A stretch of DNA of 64,000 nt from Thiotrichaceae bacterium UBA7357 (GCA_002470825.1 DKOR01000035.1:62001-126000); one strand, 5' to 3'; shown: positions 9,597 to 18,179, numbered from the stretch's first letter. Numbers and translations: made by a program. The notes: a model not told the origin generated them from the sequence alone.

Positions 9597-10874
9597 TTAT
9601 ATCCTTTCTATAACTTGCTTCAGTATTGAGCTGACATTAGCATATGAAGACGTTCTCAACTTCTTTAAAGGTAGTGATACTACGCTGTCAGCGCGAATTA
9701 ATTGCCCTGAATGATCAACTCCCGGAGTTGATACCGGAATAAAAATATCCGGTTTAAATTTTAATTTAGTCTCAGGGGTGCCAAGGACTATGGTTGGTAT
9801 TGATGCACAGGGTGAATTCACTTTTGAACTAAAACTTGAAATCCAAAGTAGAGAATCGACTTCTTTATCCTTAAGCAATTTGTGTGTTGAATTCCGTTGA
9901 GCATCATATTCGGGATAACCTTTGTTAAAATTAACACGTAAAGGATAACCGCTTTGCCATGCACAAACGCTATTCGCACTCGTTGCTCCATCATCACCGC
10001 CTAATGAAAACCCCGCAAAACGAGTAAAGCGTGTTAAATATTTTACAAGTTCACAGAAATTTTGAATCGTAAGTTCTGCATGAGGAATATTAAGTTCAGC
10101 GGCAGACCAAACAATAACGCCATATTTAGCAGTCTTCATCTTCTCAGCTAAAGATTGTAATGTCTTAACCTTTATTCCAGCTACTTTTTCTATGTCAAGT
10201 GCTGCGCCTGTAATTAGTGCATGTAAACTTGAGATAACTTCACTTATTTGTTCAGTCTTACAGTTGAGGAACAATGGCCGTTTACCATTCGGATTTATTC
10301 CTGCTTTACCATCAAGTTGATTACCTATGTACACAATTTGGCGCTGCTCACTTTTAAGTTTAAACATGGATTCTTTATTCCATATGGTACGTTCGAAAAA
10401 TCGCGGATAATTATTTGCATCTGTTCCAGCGAAAATAATCAAATCTGCTCGGTTTCTGATTTCCGTCATGGTAGTTGTGATCCAGCCGAGATCCTGTAAT
10501 ACAAGTGAGTTGCGAATAAGTGCTTCACCATGCATATGGTCAACGGTGGCACCAGTTTTATCTGCAAGATGCATGACTTGTCGCATTCCATCAACGTCTG
10601 TACCAAGGCCTGCAAATAAGGGATTCTGTGATTTCTTGAGAATATTGCATATGGCATCTATAGCTTCTGAAAGTGGGACATTCTTGCCTTTTATTTTTGC
10701 AGAGGTTACTAATTGTTTTGATTCGAAAGCAGCAGCGGCTTTTGGACAACCATTCTTAAGTATCTTAAGCGTCTCAGCCTGATTTTGAATAACTAAATCA
10801 TCACAAAGTATTCCACAGAAAGGACAGGTCACGTCCTTACTGATGGCACTAGAGATATTAGATTTTTTATGCAA
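9597..10874 (-). CDS. fhcB: formyltransferase/hydrolase complex subunit B, copy 1 (catalytic Cys missing)
   Basis: A 425-residue homologue of FwdB/FmdB. Four Cys that could hold a 4Fe-4S cluster remain near the N-terminus (17, 20, 24 and 43; CPFCGILCDD and NGCPKA). The archaeal catalytic Cys position is Met114 here, in DHMHGEAL, so the subunit should be redox-inactive, as known for methylotroph FhcB. No FwdD-like molybdopterin subunit is encoded in this operon. The start is decided by the ribosome site: AAGGAG directly abuts the TTG at 10880 but is 6 bases from the TTG at 10874, so I use the latter. First gene of fhcB1-A1-D1-C1. A TATAAT-like hexamer lies at 10971-10976 on this strand, without a convincing -35. 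Confidence 0.92.
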   Translation of the reverse strand: MHKKSNISSAISKDVTCPFCGILCDDLVIQNQAETLKILKNGCPKAAAAFESKQLVTSAKIKGKNVPLSEAIDAICNILKKSQNPLFAGLGTDVDGMRQVMHLADKTGATVDHMHGEALIRNSLVLQDLGWITTTMTEIRNRADLIIFAGTDANNYPRFFERTIWNKESMFKLKSEQRQIVYIGNQLDGKAGINPNGKRPLFLNCKTEQISEVISSLHALITGAALDIEKVAGIKVKTLQSLAEKMKTAKYGVIVWSAAELNIPHAELTIQNFCELVKYLTRFTRFAGFSLGGDDGATSANSVCAWQSGYPLRVNFNKGYPEYDAQRNSTHKLLKDKEVDSLLWISSFSSKVNSPCASIPTIVLGTPETKLKFKPDIFIPVSTPGVDHSGQLIRADSVVSLPLKKLRTSSYANVSSILKQVIERI

Positions 10875-11045
10875 TGACAACTCCTTAAATTTTCAATCAG
10901 TGATGATTTACGAAACGCAAAAATTTTGTACAACATTATTAACATAAACTACAGCCAATAGTGGTGTATCATTATAGATAATTAATATTACTTAACTTGA
11001 AGGTGTATATTTGTAAAAGCTGGTTAAGTATCAAAGAAATTTTAA

Positions 11046-12428
11046 TTATTCTGTGACTGACAACATCTCATCAATATAGGTGTATTTCTCCCTAGGTTTC
11101 CCTTTGGGTTCTCCACGCTGAATTTCTTTAGCGTCTATTTTTTTCCAGTCATCATAATTCACAGGGTGAATGTTCATACTTTGTAAAATCTTATATATCG
11201 CATCAGCACCTGATTTTTTAATGCCGTTATCTAATTTTTTTAGATCTTCTAATAGACAAGAAACAGTTTCAACACTGCATGCGCGATTTGTTCCAATTAT
11301 GCCACTAGGACCACGTTTAATCCAACCTGCCGTATAAAATTGCGGAACTACATTGTTATCATTATCGGTAACTCTTCCCTTTGCATTGGGTATGATGCCC
11401 CAGCTTTCATGAAACGGCACTCCCTTAATCGGGATTCCTCTGTAACCAATACTACGAAACAAAATACCGCTTTCGAGTTCTATCATTTTACCAGAACCCC
11501 TAGCAGATTGCTTAAAAGGTTCTCCGGACAAACTATTTATTTCAAGAACAATTTTTTCTAATCTAGAATCACCAACCAGTTCTTTAGGACTCATTAAAAA
11601 ACTGAAGATACATTGTTTAGATTTATTATTATCAATGTCACGTTTAGAAAATTCGCAAAATAGGTCGTATATTTTTTTACTGGCCACATTACTTTTCTCT
11701 TCTAACTCACTTATGCTCTCTAGACCAAGGAGCAAATCTTGCTCGGTTACAATAGGGTTGCAGTCTGTGAGTTCTCCAAACTCACGTAACTCTTTTGGTG
11801 TGAATTTAGCTTGTGCAGGCCCACGCCTACCGATGACATGTATTTCTCTTAACTTACTTTCAGCTAATGTGTCTAGCGCATGTTGTGCAATATCAGTATA
11901 CTTTAATTCATCGACAGTCTTAGATAATATTCTACTGACGTCAGCCGCAACATTTCCTTGGCCGATAATAACAGCGACGTCGTGAGAAAGATCAAATTCA
12001 CGATCGCGATAATCAGGATGTCCATTATACCAGCCGACAAATTCTGTCGCGGTGTAACTGCCTTTTAAATCTTCACCAGGAACGCCTAATTTACGATCTG
12101 ACTCTGCACCGCAAGTAAATATAACAGCATGATGAGAGGCACATAATTCTTCAACGGTAATATCTATTCCAATAGTTATATTAGCTATTAAATTGAAATC
12201 AGACGAATCTGCAATTTTTTCATAAAGCTTTATTGCTTGTTTTAATTTCTGGTGGTCAGGAGCAACACCACTTCTGACTAAGCCGAAAGGTGAGGGCAGT
12301 TTTTCGAGCACATCGACCTTTACAGCGATTTCAGACTTTATTAATGCTTCAGCTGCGTAGAATCCGCTCGGACCACTGCCTACAATTGCTACAAGCAGTG
12401 GATTCTGTTCTGTACCTAGTGTTGACAT
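11046..12428 (-). CDS. ferredoxin:NADP+ reductase, FprA/adrenodoxin reductase type
   Basis: A 460-residue two-dinucleotide-binding flavoprotein, the family length of FprA and adrenodoxin reductase. Motifs are the FAD-binding GSGPSGFYAAEAL at about 17, the NADP-binding GQGNVAADVSRIL in the middle, GRRGPAQAKFT, and the C-terminal AGWIKRGPSGIIGTN. It exchanges electrons between ferredoxin and NADP(H). It starts 6 bases after the 7Fe ferredoxin gene, the last two genes of the second formyl-MFR operon. The natural reading is that ferredoxin reduced by that complex is used to make NADPH, or the reverse if CO2 is being reduced. Family assignment is firm; the partner assignment is inference from the operon. 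Confidence 0.92.
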   Translation of the reverse strand: MSTLGTEQNPLLVAIVGSGPSGFYAAEALIKSEIAVKVDVLEKLPSPFGLVRSGVAPDHQKLKQAIKLYEKIADSSDFNLIANITIGIDITVEELCASHHAVIFTCGAESDRKLGVPGEDLKGSYTATEFVGWYNGHPDYRDREFDLSHDVAVIIGQGNVAADVSRILSKTVDELKYTDIAQHALDTLAESKLREIHVIGRRGPAQAKFTPKELREFGELTDCNPIVTEQDLLLGLESISELEEKSNVASKKIYDLFCEFSKRDIDNNKSKQCIFSFLMSPKELVGDSRLEKIVLEINSLSGEPFKQSARGSGKMIELESGILFRSIGYRGIPIKGVPFHESWGIIPNAKGRVTDNDNNVVPQFYTAGWIKRGPSGIIGTNRACSVETVSCLLEDLKKLDNGIKKSGADAIYKILQSMNIHPVNYDDWKKIDAKEIQRGEPKGKPREKYTYIDEMLSVTE

Positions 12429-12434
12429 GAAATA

Positions 12435-12740
12435 CTAGTAGCCTAATGCTGTCTTACGTTCTTCTGCACCAGGTAGTGGCTCCATTTGTTCTTCACAAAC
12501 AGGAAGTCCATTTACTCTTTCAGCATTTATCTCAATCCACTTTTCTTGATCTTCAGGAATATCGTCTCCTTCATAAATAGCTTGGACAGGGCATTCTGGT
12601 ATGCATGCACTACAGTCAATACAAACATCCGGATCGATATATAGCATTTTATCATCATGATGAAAACATGCGACAGGGCAGACTGTCACACAATCAGTGA
12701 AACGGCAGTCTATACAGTTTTCAGTTACGATTGTTGTCAT
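12435..12740 (-). CDS. fdxA: 7Fe ferredoxin (3Fe-4S/4Fe-4S), FdxA type
   Basis: A 101-residue low-potential electron carrier. Cys at 9, 12, 17, 21, 25 and 40, 43, 46, 50 follow the pattern of Azotobacter ferredoxin I, whose clusters are one 3Fe-4S and one 4Fe-4S. A GGAGG site precedes the ATG. It lies between fwdC2 (61-base gap) and the ferredoxin:NADP reductase (6-base gap). FdxA genes are common elsewhere in Proteobacteria, so it could have other uses. Placement inside this operon makes it the likely electron acceptor of the second formyl-MFR complex, which lacks the polyferredoxin subunits (FwdF/G) found in some archaea. Confidence 0.93.
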   Translation of the reverse strand: MTTIVTENCIDCRFTDCVTVCPVACFHHDDKMLYIDPDVCIDCSACIPECPVQAIYEGDDIPEDQEKWIEINAERVNGLPVCEEQMEPLPGAEERKTALGY

Positions 12741-12801
12741 CGTTTCCTCCTAGCCTTAACAGGCAGTTTCTTTGGTAATAATTTAAGTTTTGTAGTCTGC
12801 G

Positions 12802-13614
12802 TCATTTACCCGCGTATAATAAAATTTCTCCTCGGTTTAGTTCAATAGAATCACCGCACCAACGTTCAAAAGGACTATTGATTAAAGAATCACTGATAAT
12901 GAGACCAAGTGATTCTAAATGTTTAAAATAATGACGAAGAAATAAAGGAAGATAATCACAACTTCGAGTAAATGTGGGTAAGAGTTCTGATTTGGTTTGA
13001 CAAATTATGGAACCACGTCTCATCCCAGCTCCTGTACGAATACCCATTTCACCGAGCACAATAATTGTACCTGCCAGCATATTCACTCCCGTAAAGTCCC
13101 CCGAATTACCAGCAACAACTATTAAACCACGTCGCATGACATGACCCGTTTCATTCTTCACATTACCATGAACTATAATTTCACCGCCCTGCATACCCAC
13201 AGTACTTCCTCGATAACCACTACCAACCATGTGGCCTGCGTTTCCTTTAATGGTAATTCTTCCGCCGTACATTTCTGGACCAACCCAATCAGAAGCATCA
13301 CCCTCGACAATTATTTCACCACCACTCATAGCTGCACCAATATGTACGCCGACATTACCAGAAACAGTTATTTTTCCAAAGGACATAGTCGAACCTATAT
13401 GTTTTACATTTACTAAATCACCTTCAATGTCGATTTCACCATCAAATTCTCCACTACACTCAAAGAAATTTTTTAATGGAACTTGACGATTACCATGATA
13501 GGTAACTAAGTCTCCTATTTCAGTCATGTTGAGTGATTGCATTCGATCTGGACAAATACAGTCTGCTTCTAAAGGAACTTCAGGTTTAGTGTGTAATTTT
13601 AATTTGAGAGTCAT
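12802..13614 (-). CDS. formylmethanofuran dehydrogenase subunit C, copy 2
   Basis: A 270-residue FwdC/FhcC-family beta-helix subunit. Residues about 80-215 carry repeated turns: GNVGVHIGAAMSGG, GDASDWVGPEM, GNAGHMVGSGYRG and GNSGDFTGVNM. The size equals archaeal FwdC. It follows the ftr2 gene after 36 bases and precedes the ferredoxin gene. Only the turn motifs are strongly shared with copy 1, so the two complexes probably do not exchange this subunit freely. I assign it to the redox-type complex because of its operon partners, not because of any residue of its own. Confidence 0.9.
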   Translation of the reverse strand: MTLKLKLHTKPEVPLEADCICPDRMQSLNMTEIGDLVTYHGNRQVPLKNFFECSGEFDGEIDIEGDLVNVKHIGSTMSFGKITVSGNVGVHIGAAMSGGEIIVEGDASDWVGPEMYGGRITIKGNAGHMVGSGYRGSTVGMQGGEIIVHGNVKNETGHVMRRGLIVVAGNSGDFTGVNMLAGTIIVLGEMGIRTGAGMRRGSIICQTKSELLPTFTRSCDYLPLFLRHYFKHLESLGLIISDSLINSPFERWCGDSIELNRGEILLYAGK

Positions 13615-13650
13615 TCGTTAAACTTTCATTGTCATTTTTTTAGATTAATT

Positions 13651-14538
13651 TTAAAAACCAAGCTTGAGTAAGTGGATATGATGTTGACCCAATCCGCCAC
13701 CATAATTACCCGCAGATATTTTCTTGATGCCGGGTTTTATTGCAGCCATCAAACCAACTCGCATTGCATTTTCAACCGCCTTCAATGTTAAACCATCGAC
13801 AACTATTTCAAGAACACTATTAATGCCATCATCTAATTCAGATTTTTCTACAACGCCACGCAATGTTGGACAATACGCATCATTTGTCGAAGCAATCATT
13901 TTTTTATACTTTGAACCGACTTTACTACCACTACGAACAACTCCATTAGGAAATGGAAGAATGATATCAGTTAATTTGCCCATTGCTTTTGTTGCAGCAC
14001 TTGCTGCTTTCAATGTTACTTTTTGATCCTTGCCTAAGATTAATAGGTTCCCACCACCAACAGCTTCTTGAATATTGAATCTATCATCAACCAGAAATTC
14101 ACCGTCCATGACAGGAATGCGCCAAAGTTTTAAACCATCTATAACCTTACTAATTTGATGACCATCACCAAAGTAACGTAATTTGCCACCAACAATGACT
14201 GGTGAGCCGCCAGCTAAACCGTTATAGCAGGCAGTAGTTGGGCAGGTCATAACGCATTGACCTATTCGTTCAATTAAACGTTTGCCCAAACTTTCAGCAT
14301 CCATGGCAAATATTAAAACGCTTACTCCTGGTCTTAGATCGGGAGAGTCATTGGGATCAATTATAGTTTCTATTCCGGCTTCACATTTGCAACCAATAAC
14401 GGACGTTGCAAAACCTGTTATTGATTGTGCTGCCGCAATGGCCCACTCTTTTGAGTCTGCAGTAATAATTACGCGGCTGACATACATATTGAAAGCTTCA
14501 GCAAAGGTATCTACGATAGTTGTTGATTTTATTTTCAT
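13651..14538 (-). CDS. ftr: formylmethanofuran:tetrahydromethanopterin formyltransferase, copy 2
   Basis: A 295-residue Ftr/FhcD protein that brings formyl groups from H4MPT to methanofuran for the second complex. Family blocks are VDTFAEAFNM at the N-terminus, RYFGDGHQISKV, VRSGSKVGSKYK, and SAGNYGGGLGQH at the C-terminus. It begins 2 bases after the A2 stop, so it is tightly coupled. The name FhcD should not be confused with the separate FwdD molybdopterin-binding protein at 17804-18151. It differs from copy 1 at many non-motif positions, and both copies look intact. Confidence 0.92.
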   Translation of the reverse strand: MKIKSTTIVDTFAEAFNMYVSRVIITADSKEWAIAAAQSITGFATSVIGCKCEAGIETIIDPNDSPDLRPGVSVLIFAMDAESLGKRLIERIGQCVMTCPTTACYNGLAGGSPVIVGGKLRYFGDGHQISKVIDGLKLWRIPVMDGEFLVDDRFNIQEAVGGGNLLILGKDQKVTLKAASAATKAMGKLTDIILPFPNGVVRSGSKVGSKYKKMIASTNDAYCPTLRGVVEKSELDDGINSVLEIVVDGLTLKAVENAMRVGLMAAIKPGIKKISAGNYGGGLGQHHIHLLKLGF

Positions 14539-14540
14539 AG

Positions 14541-16181
14541 CTATGCCTTTCCTGTTGCTATAATTTCGTGATCATGAAGATAGCTGTCGTTTACTGCATA
14601 ATTAGAAAATTCTATTGAATAATAACTCTCAAAGAATGGCTGTACGACTTCTTCTATTTTTTTGTCATACTCTGGCGCAATATGTAACAGCTTACCTGTG
14701 AAATCAGTTTTAAATTCGTGATTTCCAATGATCGTGTTTCCTGATTTGATAACATAACGCGGAGCATTAAACATTATCTCTTTATCATCCATCTCATCGT
14801 ATATTGTTATATCTGCATCTGCCCCAACGCCTAAATGACCTTTATTATTTAAGCCTAAGGCTCTTGCTGGACCGGCTCTTGTAATAATAGCAATTTCATT
14901 CAGTGTATATTCACGGTCCAAATCACGCAGTAAACAATTCTCTAATGCTCTTTGGTTGACGCGTTTCATTTCTTCATGACGGAATGCCTTATTCATAAGC
15001 AGTTTAATGAGCTTGGGATAATTCATGAACGAACCGCCGTTAGGGTGGTCCGTTGATAAAATCACTCGCCAAGGATCTTTTGCCATTAAGAATATTTCAA
15101 GACCAATTGCCCATTGTAGGGTATGCATATAAATGTGTTCTTGATAGTCGAAAGGCAAAATTCCGCAGCCACTTTCACATTCTGTGTCTGCATTGACCCA
15201 TTTACCTTTGGTATGTCCCTTTAAAACATAAGCTAATGGGGCATCAGCGGTCATGATAGTTGACTTACCAAACATAACCTGACCGACATCACAGGTGATG
15301 TTTGGATGGTTATCAACGTAATCAACAATTTCCGCAGCTTTAGAAATCGGATCCTTGCCTAACTCTCCACCATAACTATGGAACTGTATATGCGCAATAT
15401 GGGCACGCATATCGCCGGCTGTTTTCATTGTTTCCAAAGTGGTTTTATAGTTTCCACTATGCCCAAGGTTGTTGCAGTGAATATGCGGTGGGTGAGGAAA
15501 GCCTTGTTTATCAACGGACTTTATAAACGCTTCAATAATTTGGCGAGGGGTCAGACCCTCATCAGTTTTTTCATCGATGTCAGAAACATTTGAGTTTTTC
15601 TTACCTTTCCAGGGTTCATCACCACCGGGATTAACTAATTTTACAGTATAAGCTTTTGTCGCATTTATCCACCAAGCGACAGCTTCATTAAATTCTTCTA
15701 TGCGTTTTTCACGCAACAAATTCTGTAAGAAAATATTTTCGCCAAGTAAGACATAAAAACCTTTGTCAATGACTGGTGTGTCATGAAACTCCTCAAGCGT
15801 ATGTCTGGCACCAATCGGTGTTACAGCAGCTTCCATAGCTGTTGTATAACCCAGTGTGGCATAGCGATACCCAGTGGCAAATGTTGAGGGAACTGTCCCT
15901 CCTGTGCCTGAGCGTGTGAAAGGAGTCCCTGGATGCACATCATGACGATGATCTTCAGGCTGTAGTTTTCTTGCCGCGTTTACTTTAGGGCCAGCGATGT
16001 GGCAATGGATGTCAACACCACCAGGCATAATGACCATACCTTGTGCGTCAATAACGGTTACATCTTCAGGTACAGAAGCTACTATTCTACCGTCTTGGAT
16101 GCAGATTTCTTTTATCTTGCCATCTATATTATTGGCAGGATCATAGACTTTGCCATTTACGATGCGCATAGCTGCTGACAT
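14541..16181 (-). CDS. fwdA: formylmethanofuran dehydrogenase subunit A, copy 2
   Basis: A 546-residue amidohydrolase-type subunit with a complete predicted binuclear metal site: His59/His61 in DIHCHIAGPKVN, Lys in TVKLVNPGG, His in HIHCNNLGHSGNY and HIQFHSYG, and Asp in STDHPNG. In archaea this subunit interconverts formyl-MFR and formate, and formate reaches the B-subunit metal site through an internal tunnel. The HCNNLGHSGNY block looks closer to archaeal FwdA than the HGCNLGVPGNL of copy 1. The start is the ATG at 16181 with AGGGG 7 bases upstream; a GTG precedes it by one codon. A 218-base gap separates it from B2, unusual inside this otherwise tight operon. Confidence 0.9.
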   Translation of the reverse strand: MSAAMRIVNGKVYDPANNIDGKIKEICIQDGRIVASVPEDVTVIDAQGMVIMPGGVDIHCHIAGPKVNAARKLQPEDHRHDVHPGTPFTRSGTGGTVPSTFATGYRYATLGYTTAMEAAVTPIGARHTLEEFHDTPVIDKGFYVLLGENIFLQNLLREKRIEEFNEAVAWWINATKAYTVKLVNPGGDEPWKGKKNSNVSDIDEKTDEGLTPRQIIEAFIKSVDKQGFPHPPHIHCNNLGHSGNYKTTLETMKTAGDMRAHIAHIQFHSYGGELGKDPISKAAEIVDYVDNHPNITCDVGQVMFGKSTIMTADAPLAYVLKGHTKGKWVNADTECESGCGILPFDYQEHIYMHTLQWAIGLEIFLMAKDPWRVILSTDHPNGGSFMNYPKLIKLLMNKAFRHEEMKRVNQRALENCLLRDLDREYTLNEIAIITRAGPARALGLNNKGHLGVGADADITIYDEMDDKEIMFNAPRYVIKSGNTIIGNHEFKTDFTGKLLHIAPEYDKKIEEVVQPFFESYYSIEFSNYAVNDSYLHDHEIIATGKA

Positions 16182-16402
16182 CACATACCCCTAAATATTA
16201 TCGTTATATTTTAATGAGTAATTTTACGATGGCACTAATCTTCAATTTTTTTAATCACAATACTATTAGTTACTAAAAGAATAACAGTCTGTATTTATGA
16301 ACAGTGCTTATTTTCTCGCAAATGGTCTCAATTTATTTCTAAAAATTACATTACAAAAACAATATAGTTTACGCAAAACTAAAATTAAAGTGACACTTGT
16401 TT

Positions 16403-17764
16403 TTATATAGGTGCCGCCACTTTTTCTTCGCCACGCGCACCACTAGCATAGTGTTTAGCTAACATCAATTCATTCACTCTTTTATTAATACCCTTCAAAA
16501 TTGTTTCGTCATCTGGAAATGGGGATTCAAATGCTGGACGTAAAGTTATCGGCACATCGTCCATACGATATACCGTCCCGGATGTATTAATACCGTATGT
16601 TGATGTGCGAAAAGCCACATGTGCATCGTTACTAGTCTCAGTGGATTTAGTGTCGAGCACAACTATGGGAATACTTTTTAAATGTGCTATCGCTTTCTTG
16701 GGAAAATTTGATGCGGGATCACTTGCAATAATCATTGCTGCGTCGGCATGCCCATTTGCCAAGGTGTCAACAGTGGTAAATTCTCCAGGATTAAAGCGCG
16801 GATATCCACGACTAAAATTAACACCAAAAGGATAGCCTGTCTGCCAGGAAACAACGTTGTCGGCACCGGTTACATTACCATGTCCACGGACAGGTTTTGC
16901 AACAAAATGAGTAAATTCGTTTAGATCGGTTGCCAGAGCGAGTAGGGCACCTGAATTAAAATGCCTACCACGCGTCATGGTCAGGCCCATACCAAAGAAG
17001 AGGACACCAAATCGACAGTTCTTCATACGGTCGCTTAGATCTTGCAATACTTCCAGAGGTACACCTGTACGTTCTTGAATGTCAGTCGATAATTTTTTAC
17101 CTTTAACCAGTGCACGTAAGGCCCAGAGAACTTCGAAATCTTTTCCTGGTTTCGGACGAATCAGGATGTCGGCAACAGGAGAACTTTTTGTCTTCCTAAC
17201 ATCAATAAGAACTACAGTACGATCTTTTTTACCACGAGGTGTAAACATACCTTTCGGAGTTACTGCATAACGACCAAAGTGACGGGGATGAGATTCAGCA
17301 GGATTACCACCCCAATAGATAACTAAATCAGCTCTATTTTTGACTTCGCCTAGTGTGCTGGTACTTTCGCCCACTCCTTGAAAAGCCAGGCCGGATGGGC
17401 CATGACAGACTGAAGTTGTTGTATCTATGTTACCTTTTACTTTATCAGTAATAGCAACTGCTTGTCTTTGGGCCTCACAAGTTGTATCACTAAGACCATA
17501 GGTAATAGGAAATTTGGCTTTTGTAAGAGTTTGAGCTGCTTCTTCGATGGCTTCTTCGACTGAGACTTCTTTGCCATCAATCATTGCTGCGGCAGCACCT
17601 TCTTCTATGGTGTGTTCTGCGAACCATGCACGACCTAAAACGCATGCGTTTTTAGATTTTATGATTTTCTTTTCGTCGAGATCTACGGTCAGAATCATGT
17701 CATCACATACACAACCGCAGAAAGTGCAAGTCGCATTTTCAATGATTTTTGTATTTTCAGTCAT
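16403..17764 (-). CDS. fwdB: formylmethanofuran dehydrogenase subunit B, copy 2, with catalytic Cys kept
   Basis: A 453-residue FwdB/FmdB homologue. Cys13, 16, 20 and 41 (CTFCGCVCDD and NACVLG) form a 4Fe-4S site. Cys120 in SVCHGPSG aligns with the tungsten/molybdenum ligand Cys of archaeal FwdB (near residue 118). The flanking LGEVKNRADLVIYWGGNP and HPRHFGRYAV blocks are also archaeal-like. Copy 1 has Met at the Cys position. The protein lies 39 bases after a FwdD homologue that in archaea completes the bis-MGD site. I therefore call this a redox-active dehydrogenase subunit and not a hydrolase-type FhcB. Activity and metal are not shown by sequence. Confidence 0.9.
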   Translation of the reverse strand: MTENTKIIENATCTFCGCVCDDMILTVDLDEKKIIKSKNACVLGRAWFAEHTIEEGAAAAMIDGKEVSVEEAIEEAAQTLTKAKFPITYGLSDTTCEAQRQAVAITDKVKGNIDTTTSVCHGPSGLAFQGVGESTSTLGEVKNRADLVIYWGGNPAESHPRHFGRYAVTPKGMFTPRGKKDRTVVLIDVRKTKSSPVADILIRPKPGKDFEVLWALRALVKGKKLSTDIQERTGVPLEVLQDLSDRMKNCRFGVLFFGMGLTMTRGRHFNSGALLALATDLNEFTHFVAKPVRGHGNVTGADNVVSWQTGYPFGVNFSRGYPRFNPGEFTTVDTLANGHADAAMIIASDPASNFPKKAIAHLKSIPIVVLDTKSTETSNDAHVAFRTSTYGINTSGTVYRMDDVPITLRPAFESPFPDDETILKGINKRVNELMLAKHYASGARGEEKVAAPI

Positions 17765-17803
17765 ATTAACTATTACACCTAAATCGTAAAATATATTTTG
17801 ATT

Positions 17804-18151
17804 CTAAGTTGAGATTTTTTCAATTTCAACTTCCATATGCTTAGATAATGGCATACCAGACCCTGCTGTGTCACTATCCATCAACTCACTTGAAGGTGGT
17901 CCATAAGGAATAAACAATATTCCATTGGGTAAATCCTCCGGCTTCTTTCCGAGACAAGTTACTATTGTTTCACCAATTTCATTGCTGAGACGAACTTTAT
18001 CTCCATCTACAAGCCCTCTTTTTGCCATTTCATCTGTATTTATTTCCAGAGTTGATGTGACTATTTTGAACTCATCTTTAAGTTTACCTATATTTAGACT
18101 TGTCCCCTGTTTAGCAGAACGTCCCGGTATTAAGATCATCTTTTCTGACAC
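17804..18151 (-). CDS. fwdD: formylmethanofuran dehydrogenase subunit D (molybdopterin dinucleotide binding)
   Basis: A 115-residue protein of the FwdD/FmdD molybdopterin-dinucleotide-binding family. In archaea it combines with FwdB to hold the W- or Mo-bis-pyranopterin cofactor. Visible family blocks are GRSAKQGTSL near the start, EINTDEMAKRGLVDGDKV, and FIPYGPPSSELMDSD followed by GSGMP. The start is a GTG with AAGGAG 6 bases upstream; an overlapping ATG at 18153 is out of frame. First gene of the second operon. The classical methylotroph Fhc complex has no such subunit, so its presence is the strongest genomic hint besides Cys120 of B2 that this complex carries a redox cofactor. Confidence 0.9.
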   Translation of the reverse strand: MSEKMILIPGRSAKQGTSLNIGKLKDEFKIVTSTLEINTDEMAKRGLVDGDKVRLSNEIGETIVTCLGKKPEDLPNGILFIPYGPPSSELMDSDTAGSGMPLSKHMEVEIEKIST

Positions 18152-18179
18152 ATATATCTCCTTGATCGATTATTTTCAG

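Noticed and set aside
9597..10880. A catalytic Cys or selenocysteine in FhcB1
   Set aside because: The aligned position is Met114 and no in-frame TGA lies in the region.
6202..17764. Recent duplication of the fhc operon
   Set aside because: The two sets share motifs but differ at many positions in every subunit, have different spacing and different flanking genes, and one has lost the redox Cys. They look like ancient paralogues or separate acquisitions.
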